From: Verrucomicrobiia bacterium
Lineage (GTDB): Bacteria > Verrucomicrobiota > Verrucomicrobiia > Verrucomicrobiales > DEV007
DNA length: 64,000 bases
Assembly (NCBI GenBank): GCA_030425385.1
Contig: JAUIAH010000009.1
Span: 1-64,000 of the forward strand
Reading direction: 5' to 3'
Below the pieces are notes generated by a model that worked only from the letters and a program-made list of their open reading frames with translations, did no database searches and was not told the origin of the DNA. Below are positions 17,764 through 25,546 of the stretch, in pieces. Numbering within the stretch: position 1 is the first letter of the stretch; each line of letters starts with the position of its first letter. Position numbers and translations under genes: made by a program.

Positions 17764-20349
17764 ATGAGTAAACGAGTACTAATCGTCGAGGACGAACGCA
17801 TCGTTGCCGAGGACATTGCGCAATGCTTGGAGGATCGCGGCTACGAGATCGTCGGGTTTGCCAACAATGGTGATCGGGCGATCACGCTGGCCGAGACGCA
17901 CCGCCCGGATCTCGTGCTCATGGATATCGTGATTCAAGGGGAGAAGGATGGTGTGGATACCGCGCACATTCTGAAGGAGCGCTTTGATATCTCTGTGGTC
18001 TATCTCACGGCCTATTCCCATGAGAAAGTGATCGAGCGGGCCAAGCAAACGGATCCGTTAGGTTATGTGGTCAAACCCTTCGAAGAAGCCACCTTGCTCA
18101 GTACGGTGGAAATTGCTCTGCACAAACAGCGTCTTTATAAGCAATTGGCTGCCGGGCGCGAGTGGTTCTACGCCACGCTGAGATGCGTGGGCGATGGCGT
18201 CATCGCCACCGATAACGAGGGAAATATCGTCTTCATGAACCCGGTAGCGGAGACATTGACTGGGTGGACCATGACAGATGCCGAGGGACGTCCTGTCTCG
18301 GAGGTCTATCATTCGATTGACGAACAAGGTGAGCGGGCTACGAATCCGGCGCTGGAAGCGCTGCGGACGCAAGAGAGCGTGCATTTGGCGGACAATACGG
18401 TCTTGGTTTCGCGAGATAATTCGGGACGGTGTGTGGAAGACTCCGGATCGTTGATTCGCAATGCCGATGGCGTCGCATTGGGAGCTATCTTGGCTTTTCG
18501 CGATATCACCGAGAAGAAAGCCAAGGCCAAGCAATTGATCAAATACCAGCGGCACCTGGAAGAATTGGTCGATGAGCGCACAGTGGCGTTACGCAGTCGC
18601 ATTGATCTTGAAAGTTTGATCTCCGCGTCGTGTGTCACCCTAACAAAGTGTGATCCGGAGCGCCTGGAAGATGCGATTTCCGAAGCCTTGGAGAACTTGG
18701 CACGGTTCCTCAAAGTGAAGCATTACCTGGTGACGCAGGATGATTCGGAGGATATCCTGACACGGCCATTGCATGATTTGGGGGAGGATTGCGAAGAGAC
18801 GTTGACCATCCTGCAGGACGTTTATTGGAATGAACGGGATTGGATCAATGAGCAGATCGCGAATCACGGCCATGTGGTGCTATCAGATATCGATGATCTC
18901 GTCGAGAAATCGCCCAATACCGCCGCAGCCCTGGCCTCGCTCGATATTGAGGCATTGGTGGCGCTTCCGTTAGGGCATGATGCCGAAGGGCGCACCTGGG
19001 GAATGATCACCTTCATGAGTGATGAGCCGTTGGCATTCTCCATTCATGATGTTCGGATCCTCGTCGTGCTGACGGAAATTGTGCACAATCTGCTGAAGCG
19101 GCGACAAAGTGAGAATGAGCGCTTGGCTTTGGTGGAATCACTCAATCAGTCCCAGAAGTTGGAGGCAATTGGGAAACTTTCTGGAGGCATTGCCCACGAC
19201 TTCAATAACATGCTGGTGCCCATTATTGGCTACAGTGATGTGATCTTGCAGAACCAGGAACTCCCATCGGATCACCGCGATGAAGTTATTGAAATCCGAA
19301 AAGCTGCTGAAAGTGCGGCCTCTCTCACGAAGCAACTTCTCGCGTTCTCCCGGAAACAAATCTTACAGAAAGACCGCCTGAATTTGAACGACTCAGTGGT
19401 TCATCTGAAGAATATGCTTCAACGGATTCTCGGGGAGGACGTGATTCTTGAGCAGGATCTCGAGAAAGATCTTTGGGGTGTCGAGGCGGACCGTGGGCAG
19501 ATCGATCAAGTGATCATGAATCTGTGTGTGAATGCCAGGCATGCGATGCCCGATGGAGGCGTGATCCGAGTGACAACCACTAATCTGACATTGGAAGAAG
19601 ATGGGCCCGATAGGCCGTCTGGCGCCTTCGTCAAAGTGACGGTTGAGGACCAAGGGTGTGGCATGAGCAAGGAGTTGATGGATAAAATCTTTGATCCTTT
19701 CTACACTACCAAAGGTCAGGATGGGACGGGGCTCGGATTATCGGTGGTTCTCGGGATCATCGATCAGCACGGAGGGTGGATCAATGTTGAGAGTGAGGTG
19801 GGGAAAGGATCCACCTTTGAGATCTTCCTTCCAGCCGATGAGAAAGTCTGTCGGCCAGAGAAGGCGGCGAATGCCGTCACCGGTTCGTTGGAAGATCGCC
19901 GCGGCATCGATCGCATTCTCCTGATTGAGGATGAGCCCAGCGTGCTTGCCTTCGTGCGTCAGGCGCTCAAGAAAGCAGGGTTCCAGGTCACGGCAGCGGC
20001 CTCGGCCAAGGCTGCTTTGCAAGCTTACAAGGACAATGACGGCGAGTTTGACATGATCTTCACGGATGCGGTGCTCCCCGACGGAACAGGCATGGAAGTG
20101 TTAGAAGTGATTCTGGAACACAACCCGAACTTGAAAGCCCTACTTAGCAGTGGTTACACGGATGCAAGGGCATTGTTAGACAAAGCCATGGAGCGGCGCA
20201 TCCCGTTTCTGCACAAGCCATATTCGCTAGCGGAACTCTATGAGAAGTTGCGCGACGTCATCCACGGAACGGATGGCGAGGAAAGTGCGGCTAGCGAATC
20301 CCCGCAAGCGCCTCAAGATGCGCTTGAACCGCTTGAGCAAGGCCAGTGA
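17764..20349 (+). CDS. Hybrid histidine kinase: REC-PAS-GAF-HisKA-HATPase-REC
   Basis: An 861-residue cytoplasmic protein. Domains in order are an N-terminal receiver (1-120, phospho-acceptor Asp in DLVLMDIVIQG, Lys in VVKPFEE), PAS (about 132-255), a coiled coil, a GAF domain (about 280-440), HisKA (SQKLEAIGKLSGGIAHDFNN, about 461-480, His in GGIAHDFNN), HATPase (DQVIMNLCVNARHAMPDGG, DPFYTTKGQDGTGLGLSV) and a C-terminal receiver (about 717-835, Asp in FDMIFTDAVLPDGTG). It probably receives phosphate from the HisKA_2 kinase encoded 15 bp upstream and passes it on. No DNA-binding output is encoded nearby. Its last 59 bp overlap the convergent HDAC-like gene. Confidence 0.9.
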   Translation: MSKRVLIVEDERIVAEDIAQCLEDRGYEIVGFANNGDRAITLAETHRPDLVLMDIVIQGEKDGVDTAHILKERFDISVVYLTAYSHEKVIERAKQTDPLGYVVKPFEEATLLSTVEIALHKQRLYKQLAAGREWFYATLRCVGDGVIATDNEGNIVFMNPVAETLTGWTMTDAEGRPVSEVYHSIDEQGERATNPALEALRTQESVHLADNTVLVSRDNSGRCVEDSGSLIRNADGVALGAILAFRDITEKKAKAKQLIKYQRHLEELVDERTVALRSRIDLESLISASCVTLTKCDPERLEDAISEALENLARFLKVKHYLVTQDDSEDILTRPLHDLGEDCEETLTILQDVYWNERDWINEQIANHGHVVLSDIDDLVEKSPNTAAALASLDIEALVALPLGHDAEGRTWGMITFMSDEPLAFSIHDVRILVVLTEIVHNLLKRRQSENERLALVESLNQSQKLEAIGKLSGGIAHDFNNMLVPIIGYSDVILQNQELPSDHRDEVIEIRKAAESAASLTKQLLAFSRKQILQKDRLNLNDSVVHLKNMLQRILGEDVILEQDLEKDLWGVEADRGQIDQVIMNLCVNARHAMPDGGVIRVTTTNLTLEEDGPDRPSGAFVKVTVEDQGCGMSKELMDKIFDPFYTTKGQDGTGLGLSVVLGIIDQHGGWINVESEVGKGSTFEIFLPADEKVCRPEKAANAVTGSLEDRRGIDRILLIEDEPSVLAFVRQALKKAGFQVTAAASAKAALQAYKDNDGEFDMIFTDAVLPDGTGMEVLEVILEHNPNLKALLSSGYTDARALLDKAMERRIPFLHKPYSLAELYEKLRDVIHGTDGEESAASESPQAPQDALEPLEQGQ

Positions 20350-21250
20350 CATGGTAGCCGCCTTCAAGGCATGAGATGATGCGACCGTCGGCATGTTTGT
20401 TAGCGACAGCCGCGACGAGATGAGTCAGCGCTTGGAAGTGATCGTCTGTCAGGGTAAAGGAGCCTAACGGATCGCCCACACGGCTGTCGAATCCGGCAGA
20501 AATCACGACGAGTTGAGGGCGAAACGTGTCCATTGCCGATTGCCAGTCATCTCGGAAGGCGCCGCCAATCTCGCGCATGCCGCTACCAGCAGGAAAGGGG
20601 CGATTCATGGTGAAGCCCTCGCCGGCACCGCGCCCCGTTTCTTCCAAGGCTCCCGTGCCGGGGTAGAGGGGTGCCTGGTGCGTGCTGAAGAAATGTACGC
20701 TGGCATCCTCATAGAAGATATCTTGGGTGCCATTGCCGTGATGGACGTCCCAATCAACCACTGCCACCCGGTCGATCCCGTGTTCCCGCTGGGCGTAGCG
20801 GGCGGCAAGAGCCGCGTTGTTGAAGACGCAGAATCCCATGCCACGAGAGGGAGTGGCATGATGCCCGGGAGGGCGTAACGCACAGAATACCTGTTTGAGG
20901 TCGCCTTTGAAGATCGCATCGACTGCTGCACAGGCAGCGCCCGCAGCGCGCAGAGCGACGTCTAGGCTATCGGCGCAAACGGTCGTGTCCCCCGTGCTCA
21001 GTTGGGTCATGCCAGATCGGATCTCTTCGAAGGCCAATCGGATGTAGGCAGGCGCGTGGATGAGCTGCAATTCCGCATCCGTCGCCTCGCGCGTTGGGAT
21101 GGTTGTCAATTGCTCTGTTAGTCCACTCTCCGTCAGTACTTTGGTGATGGCTTCGTAGCGCGCGACCTGCTCTGGATGCCCAGGACCAGGATCGTGCCGT
21201 GTGAAGATGGGATCGAGGACAAGGCCGGTGGCGGAAGCGGACGCTGGCAT
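20291..21250 (-). CDS. Histone deacetylase family protein (class II-like amidohydrolase)
   Basis: A 319-residue zinc hydrolase of the arginase/deacetylase superfamily. Typical motifs are GPGHPEQVARYEAI at the N-terminus, ALRPPGHHATPSRGMGFCVF (tandem catalytic His), VAVVDWDVHHGNGTQDIFY (zinc-binding Asp and His), LVVISAGFDSRVGDPLG (second zinc Asp) and SCLEGGYH (transition-state Tyr). Bacterial members hydrolyse acetylpolyamines or acetylated small molecules, or deacetylate proteins, and the sequence does not say which. The ATG at 21250 is preferred over 21271 because the family starts near this point. The 3' end overlaps the convergent kinase gene by 59 bp. Confidence 0.9.
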   Translation of the reverse strand: MPASASATGLVLDPIFTRHDPGPGHPEQVARYEAITKVLTESGLTEQLTTIPTREATDAELQLIHAPAYIRLAFEEIRSGMTQLSTGDTTVCADSLDVALRAAGAACAAVDAIFKGDLKQVFCALRPPGHHATPSRGMGFCVFNNAALAARYAQREHGIDRVAVVDWDVHHGNGTQDIFYEDASVHFFSTHQAPLYPGTGALEETGRGAGEGFTMNRPFPAGSGMREIGGAFRDDWQSAMDTFRPQLVVISAGFDSRVGDPLGSFTLTDDHFQALTHLVAAVANKHADGRIISCLEGGYHVTGLAQAVQAHLEALAGIR

Positions 21251-21350
21251 GGCGAGAGGGTGGCGAACCAAGCGGGCGGAGTCAACATCCCGCCGAATTC
21301 CCCATTGATTTCCAGAGGGGAATCCCTAGGCTCGGCCCACTCTTCGAAAC

Positions 21351-22238
21351 ATGAAAGAACAGAATATCGCATTTGTCGGAATTGGCCGCATGGGCTCAAA
21401 CATGGCGCGCCATCTCAAGGATCAGGGCTACACCGTATCGGCGGTCTCTGACGTGAACGCAGACCTCACAGCGAGCGTGGCGGAGGAATTGGGAGCGAAG
21501 GCGTGCCGCACCTTGAGTGAGGTCACCGCTGCCGCGGATGTCATCATCACGGTGGTATCGGATGACCAAGCCATGTATGACATTTTTACGAATGATGGAG
21601 ATAACTTGCTGCAGGGCGCCTCTGGTAAAGTGTTTATCAACTGTGCGACCATCAGCCCGCAGACGCACATCGATCTCGCTGCCAAGACCAAGGAGGCCGG
21701 AGCCGAGTATTTGGAAGGCTGCATGGCCTCGAGCATCAGCCAGGCCCGCGAAGGGACTCTCTATCTCATGGTCGCCGGCGCGGAGGACACGTTTAAAAAG
21801 TGTGAGAGCCTGCTCAATGAGCTGAGCGTGAACATGCGCTACACTGGGGAAACGGGCACGGCCGCCAGAGTGAAGGCCCTGGTCAATATGGTCATGAATA
21901 TCAACACCGCGGGACTGGCCGAAGGCTTGGGTCTCGGGCACGCCCTCGGATTGGATCTGAAGATGCTGCAGGAAGTCTTTTCCCAGACGGGTGCCAATTC
22001 CCGCGTCTTGGAAACGGATGGCGAAGACATGGAAGCTCGCGACCACGAGTGCTGGTTCTCCGCTGCTCACGCTGCGAAGGATTCTGGCATTGCGGCGAAG
22101 CTTGCAGACGAAGCCGGCTTGAATTTGCCACTCAACGCGGCCACCCAGGCCCAGTACGAGAAGATGATCGAGAAAGGTCTCGGCGAACTCGACAAGTCAG
22201 GCATCGCTGAATTGACCTTCAAAGGGCGCAACGCCTAA
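21351..22238 (+). CDS. NAD(P)-dependent beta-hydroxyacid dehydrogenase
   Basis: A 295-residue enzyme of the 3-hydroxyisobutyrate/6-phosphogluconate dehydrogenase superfamily. The N-terminal Rossmann domain begins with FVGIGRMGSNMARHL. The substrate-binding motif appears as EGCMASSISQAREGTLYLMV. The catalytic lysine is in KALVNMVMNINTAGLAEGLG (about residue 170), and an all-alpha C-terminal domain ends the chain. Possible substrates include tartronate semialdehyde, glyoxylate or succinic semialdehyde, and sequence alone does not decide. It is monocistronic, and its start is 100 bp from the divergent HDAC-like gene. Confidence 0.9.
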   Translation: MKEQNIAFVGIGRMGSNMARHLKDQGYTVSAVSDVNADLTASVAEELGAKACRTLSEVTAAADVIITVVSDDQAMYDIFTNDGDNLLQGASGKVFINCATISPQTHIDLAAKTKEAGAEYLEGCMASSISQAREGTLYLMVAGAEDTFKKCESLLNELSVNMRYTGETGTAARVKALVNMVMNINTAGLAEGLGLGHALGLDLKMLQEVFSQTGANSRVLETDGEDMEARDHECWFSAAHAAKDSGIAAKLADEAGLNLPLNAATQAQYEKMIEKGLGELDKSGIAELTFKGRNA

Positions 22239-22252
22239 CGGTTATAGACGAA

Positions 22253-23251
22253 TCACGCCGGGTTGGCCAAGACCCGGATCAAGGTTGCCAGGGCACGGGT
22301 CACTTCGGTGAGCCGTGCCCCATCTATTTGTGGGGGTGCCGCGTCGAAGCGCCCATTGCCAGCGACGAGCAGGGTAGGGAAATCGGCCTTTTGAAAGGGG
22401 GCCGCATCGCGCGTGGTCCAGGCCTCCCCACTCGCTGCTTCTAACAGAGTGCCCTGATGCACTGTGAAGGAGAGCGCCGACGAGAGGACTTCCGTGGCCT
22501 GATTGAGAAGGGGAATGGGCTCCGCACACAACAAAGTCAGGTAGGGGCCTTTGTCAGGCAGATAGTTAGCCAACGCATGGTCTTTGAAAGTGGCACTGTC
22601 AGGAAAGGCCCCCAAGCCTTCGAGGGTGAGCACCGCCTGGATCTGGTCACCGCGACTTTCGAGGAACGACGCAAAGTGAGCGGCTCCGGAATCAGGCGTC
22701 CCGGCGTGCGGTGCGGTGCTGTTGGTGAGAAAAGCGAGCACGATCGTCCGCTTGGGGCGTTCCAAGCGGAAATTCTCTGCCAGTCCCATCAACGCGGCCA
22801 CCGCGCTCGCATTCACATTGTGCCCCGAGGTTCCGGCCGCGGCATCGTAAGCCGCCGTGATGACCACGTACTCATTTCGGCGTTTGCCGCCAGGGATCTC
22901 CAGCCAGAGATTGCGCACCACTTGGCCATCGATCGCATACTCCCGCCGGGCGACCTCATAGCCCACGTTGCGAGGCCCCAGGGTCGATTCCACATAGTTT
23001 GCCGCGCGATTCAACGTCTTGGGATCAGAGATATGGCGTGGGCCAATGACATCCGCCAAGTTGCGGACATAGCTCTCCAATTCTTCTGCCTCGATTTCAG
23101 CAGCGAGATTGCGGAAGATCGGCGGCGCGGCAGGCTTCTCCGGTTTGCGATAGTGCCAGACGAGCGAGAAGGCTCCTGTCAGGATCAATCCGATCGGGAG
23201 CCCCAGAATCAAGATGCGGAGAACGGTCGCTTGTTGCATGCCCCTACCCAT
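22253..23251 (-). CDS. M28-like peptidase homologue lacking zinc ligands
   Basis: A 332-residue, membrane-anchored protein (hydrophobic segment about 10-30) with the overall pattern of M28 aminopeptidases: a helical prelude, the strand VVITAAYDAAAGTSGHNVN, ASAVAALMGLAENF, RTIVLAFLTNS and AVLTLEGLGAF. The residues that bind the two zincs in this family are altered at every position I can align. HxD reads AYD, the first Asp of GADDN reads Asn, the Glu-Glu motif reads NSTAP, the later Asp reads Glu, and the final DH reads RDAAPF. I therefore infer a pseudopeptidase. It shares no operon with its neighbours. Confidence 0.78.
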   Translation of the reverse strand: MGRGMQQATVLRILILGLPIGLILTGAFSLVWHYRKPEKPAAPPIFRNLAAEIEAEELESYVRNLADVIGPRHISDPKTLNRAANYVESTLGPRNVGYEVARREYAIDGQVVRNLWLEIPGGKRRNEYVVITAAYDAAAGTSGHNVNASAVAALMGLAENFRLERPKRTIVLAFLTNSTAPHAGTPDSGAAHFASFLESRGDQIQAVLTLEGLGAFPDSATFKDHALANYLPDKGPYLTLLCAEPIPLLNQATEVLSSALSFTVHQGTLLEAASGEAWTTRDAAPFQKADFPTLLVAGNGRFDAAPPQIDGARLTEVTRALATLIRVLANPA

Positions 23252-23278
23252 GAAACGCCCGGCACGCTTGTCCAGCGA

Positions 23279-23926
23279 TCATGGTGAGGATGGCGACAAC
23301 TCCTCAATGGTGATGTCTTTATACCAAGCCTCGCTCGGATCACCGCTGTGGATCTGTAAGCCTATGAGTCCGTGCTGCTCTAACGTTTCGTCAGGCTCCG
23401 TGTAGTCAACGGTCACCTGACCATTGAGCTTGAGGATGACCCGCCGGCCCACGCAGCGGATTTCATAGGTGTTCCAATCATCTTCGTTCACGATCTGCTT
23501 CAACAGCGCAGCATCCGGCTGTGCCAAGATCTTGCGGCGACGAGACTCGTCATAGAGACAGCCCCAATACTTTTGCCCCATGTCCGCCTGATACCCAATC
23601 ATCTCGTGGTGATCAGGAATGCGCTGCGAGCGAATCTGCACGCCCGCATTGGGCGATTTCCCTTTCAGTTTGAATGTCAGCCGGAGGACGAAGTCTTTGT
23701 AAGACTTGGTTGTCGTCAGGAAGGCATTGTGCGGAATCTTCTCTGACATAGTCCCTCCCACGATCGCTCCATCTTCGATCCGGAACATCTTCTCGGTATC
23801 ACCCTCCCAACCGGAGAAAGACTTGCCATCAAAGAGCGAGACAGGCGCCGAGGTGGGCTCTTCCTCAGCTGTGGCGAGAGGGAGGCAGCCGAGGCAAAGC
23901 GAGAGAATGAACAAGGTGCATTTCAT
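23279..23926 (-). CDS. DUF1080 family exported protein (3-keto-disaccharide hydrolase fold)
   Basis: A 215-residue protein with a signal peptide (1-20, cut after ATA). The DUF1080 concanavalin-like fold is recognisable from VSLFDGKSFSGWEGD, FRIEDGAIVGGTMS, FVLRLTFKLKGKSPNAGVQI, the DDWNTYEIRCVGRRVILKLN block and GLIGLQIHSGDPSEAWYKDI. Some members hydrolyse 3-ketoglycosides, and many in Planctomycetota and Verrucomicrobiota are annotated only by domain. The single-domain length is normal. It lies 27 bp upstream of the degenerate M28 gene on the same strand, so a common transcript is possible. Confidence 0.9.
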   Translation of the reverse strand: MKCTLFILSLCLGCLPLATAEEEPTSAPVSLFDGKSFSGWEGDTEKMFRIEDGAIVGGTMSEKIPHNAFLTTTKSYKDFVLRLTFKLKGKSPNAGVQIRSQRIPDHHEMIGYQADMGQKYWGCLYDESRRRKILAQPDAALLKQIVNEDDWNTYEIRCVGRRVILKLNGQVTVDYTEPDETLEQHGLIGLQIHSGDPSEAWYKDITIEELSPSSP

Positions 23927-24029
23927 GGGGAAAGCTTGGCGCGGCGTCCGGTCGCTCGTCCAGTGTGAAATGGCCCAGCATGGATTTCAATTCGACCTCC
24001 TATTCCTCGCGCGCATACTGATACGTCCC

Positions 24030-24119
24030 ATGAGAACCAATGTCCCAGAGAATCTCGAAGAGATCATCACCGAGCAAGGGCAAGCTACAAGACCTGCAGC
24101 GCTTCGCGATAAATCTTGA
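24030..24119 (+). other. Short ORF or decayed gene remnant in a 243-bp gap
   Basis: The gap 23927-24169 between two minus-strand genes contains a 29-codon plus-strand ORF (MRTNVPENLEEIITEQGQ...). The next frame then reads KLQDLQRFAINLEALEDVRV to a TAG at about 24148. Joined by one frameshift, the two pieces give a plausible helical peptide of about 38 residues, so this may be a decayed small gene. There is no ribosome binding site. Nothing else is seen in the gap. Confidence 0.2.
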
Positions 24120-24169
24120 AGCCTTAGAAGATGTTCGAGTTTCCTAGATGTCCAATTTATGGAGATGTG

Positions 24170-25456
24170 TTAGATGTTCTCCGGAAGTCCTCTCTCCTTG
24201 AGCTGCAGTTGGCGCCGTAAGTCGTCAATGAAGGGGCGCGTTTGGTCTTCGCGGCGCCAGCGAAAGAGAGGGAGGCAGCGATCCTTCGTGATGAGGGCAC
24301 CACTATAGCGTGCTTCCTGATTGGAAGCTCCCGCGGGGTAGTAGGCCACCCGAAGAAGGTCCTCGACGGGAACGGATTCTTTCGTGGATGGATGTCGGCC
24401 ATGCTCTTTGCTCACGGTGACGCGCTCGCCATCGTAGAGAACTCGTACGGTCATCCGACGGCGCCTCCATCCCCACACGATTCCACCGAGCATCACGAGA
24501 AGAAAGAGAAGGCTGAATCCAATCCACAGCACTCTGAAGAATCCCGCGTCTGCCATGAGCGGGCTGAACCCAAGAATTAGGAAGCCTCCAACGACAAGAA
24601 ATCCAATGGTGGTGGTAATGAAATCCGAGAGCCGATTGCGCTCGGGAGCGAGGATGCGTTCAAATCCATGGCGTGGGCGGCTTCTGGGGCGTTCATCAGT
24701 GGCGCGCTCTTGGAAGGCTGGCTTGGGAAAGACGAGGGCGTTGCACTCCGCCACGAGCCAGCCCTTCTCAGCATCGGTGAGGCTCGTTCCAAAGCGAACC
24801 TTCTTCTTCATTCCACGAATCTCAATGCCAATCACGGGTTGGTAATTCCGTTCATAGAACGCTTTGGCAGCAATCGACTCGACGTCCTCGAACGGAAATT
24901 GAGTGTGGTGGCGGCGGCCCGCGAATCCTCTCACATAATCAATCTTGCCGTGCTCTAGCCGAATGACATGAACGGCGTGTTTCGCCCGCAGGCCAAAGTA
25001 GAGCATCCCCAAACCGATGCCCCAGAAGAGGCCGAAGAAGAGTATCGTGCCAAGGGTGGCGAGCCACGGTGGCCCACTGAAATCCATGGTGGCTTTGCCA
25101 GAGAGTGTGGTGATGAGAAATGGAATCGTGGCCAGCGCGGTGATCGCAGTCCACAGGATGCCGAAAGGTAAGAGCCCTCCTGACCGTCCGCTCGCTGGAA
25201 TAGTGAATGCGATGCCGCCTGTGGGAAGCTTCCGGCGGACAATCTTCGTTTCTGCAGGTGGGTGGCCCACCTTCCCGGTCGGCGCTGACGACGTCGACAT
25301 GACAAACTCGCTAAACGCACCGACGAAACCACACCCGCGGCAGGTGTAGGTTTCCCCCGTGTGAAGGGCGGACTCCTGACAATGCGGGCATTTCGCGGCT
25401 CCCGCCATCTTCGCTTGGGCCCGCTCGCTGATTCGTTGCACAAGCTGCTTGAGCAT
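24170..25456 (-). CDS. Zinc-ribbon membrane protein of unknown function
   Basis: A 428-residue protein. It begins with a short amphipathic helix and a zinc ribbon (CPHCQES...TCRGCGF, about residues 23-43, four cysteines). Two pairs of membrane segments are visible, at about 100-120 and 134-157 and at about 285-308 and 316-338. The cytoplasmic stretches between them (HAVHVIRLEHGKIDYVRGF; VRFGTSLTDAEKGWLVAEC) and at the end (VRVLYDGERVTVSKEH) look like two copies of a bPH-like or DUF3592-like beta module. No catalytic motif is seen. It is divergent from the BatC-like gene. Confidence 0.65.
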   Translation of the reverse strand: MLKQLVQRISERAQAKMAGAAKCPHCQESALHTGETYTCRGCGFVGAFSEFVMSTSSAPTGKVGHPPAETKIVRRKLPTGGIAFTIPASGRSGGLLPFGILWTAITALATIPFLITTLSGKATMDFSGPPWLATLGTILFFGLFWGIGLGMLYFGLRAKHAVHVIRLEHGKIDYVRGFAGRRHHTQFPFEDVESIAAKAFYERNYQPVIGIEIRGMKKKVRFGTSLTDAEKGWLVAECNALVFPKPAFQERATDERPRSRPRHGFERILAPERNRLSDFITTTIGFLVVGGFLILGFSPLMADAGFFRVLWIGFSLLFLLVMLGGIVWGWRRRRMTVRVLYDGERVTVSKEHGRHPSTKESVPVEDLLRVAYYPAGASNQEARYSGALITKDRCLPLFRWRREDQTRPFIDDLRRQLQLKERGLPENI

Positions 25457-25511
25457 GGATTAAGCTATACCAGGGACGAGTAATCTCTAGGCAAAGCGGC
25501 AAGCGCGGCAC

Positions 25512-25540
25512 TTGCAGAGAAAGGGCTTGTTTCGTATGAT
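25512..25540 (+). promoter_or_regulatory. Promoter of the BatC-like gene, predicting a leaderless mRNA
   Basis: TTGCAG at 25512-25517 and TATGAT at 25535-25540 are separated by exactly 17 bp. Only six bases (GTTTCC) separate the -10 element from the ATG at 25547, so transcription should start at or next to the start codon. No Shine-Dalgarno sequence is present, which agrees with a leaderless transcript. Confidence 0.55.
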
Positions 25541-25546
25541 GTTTCC

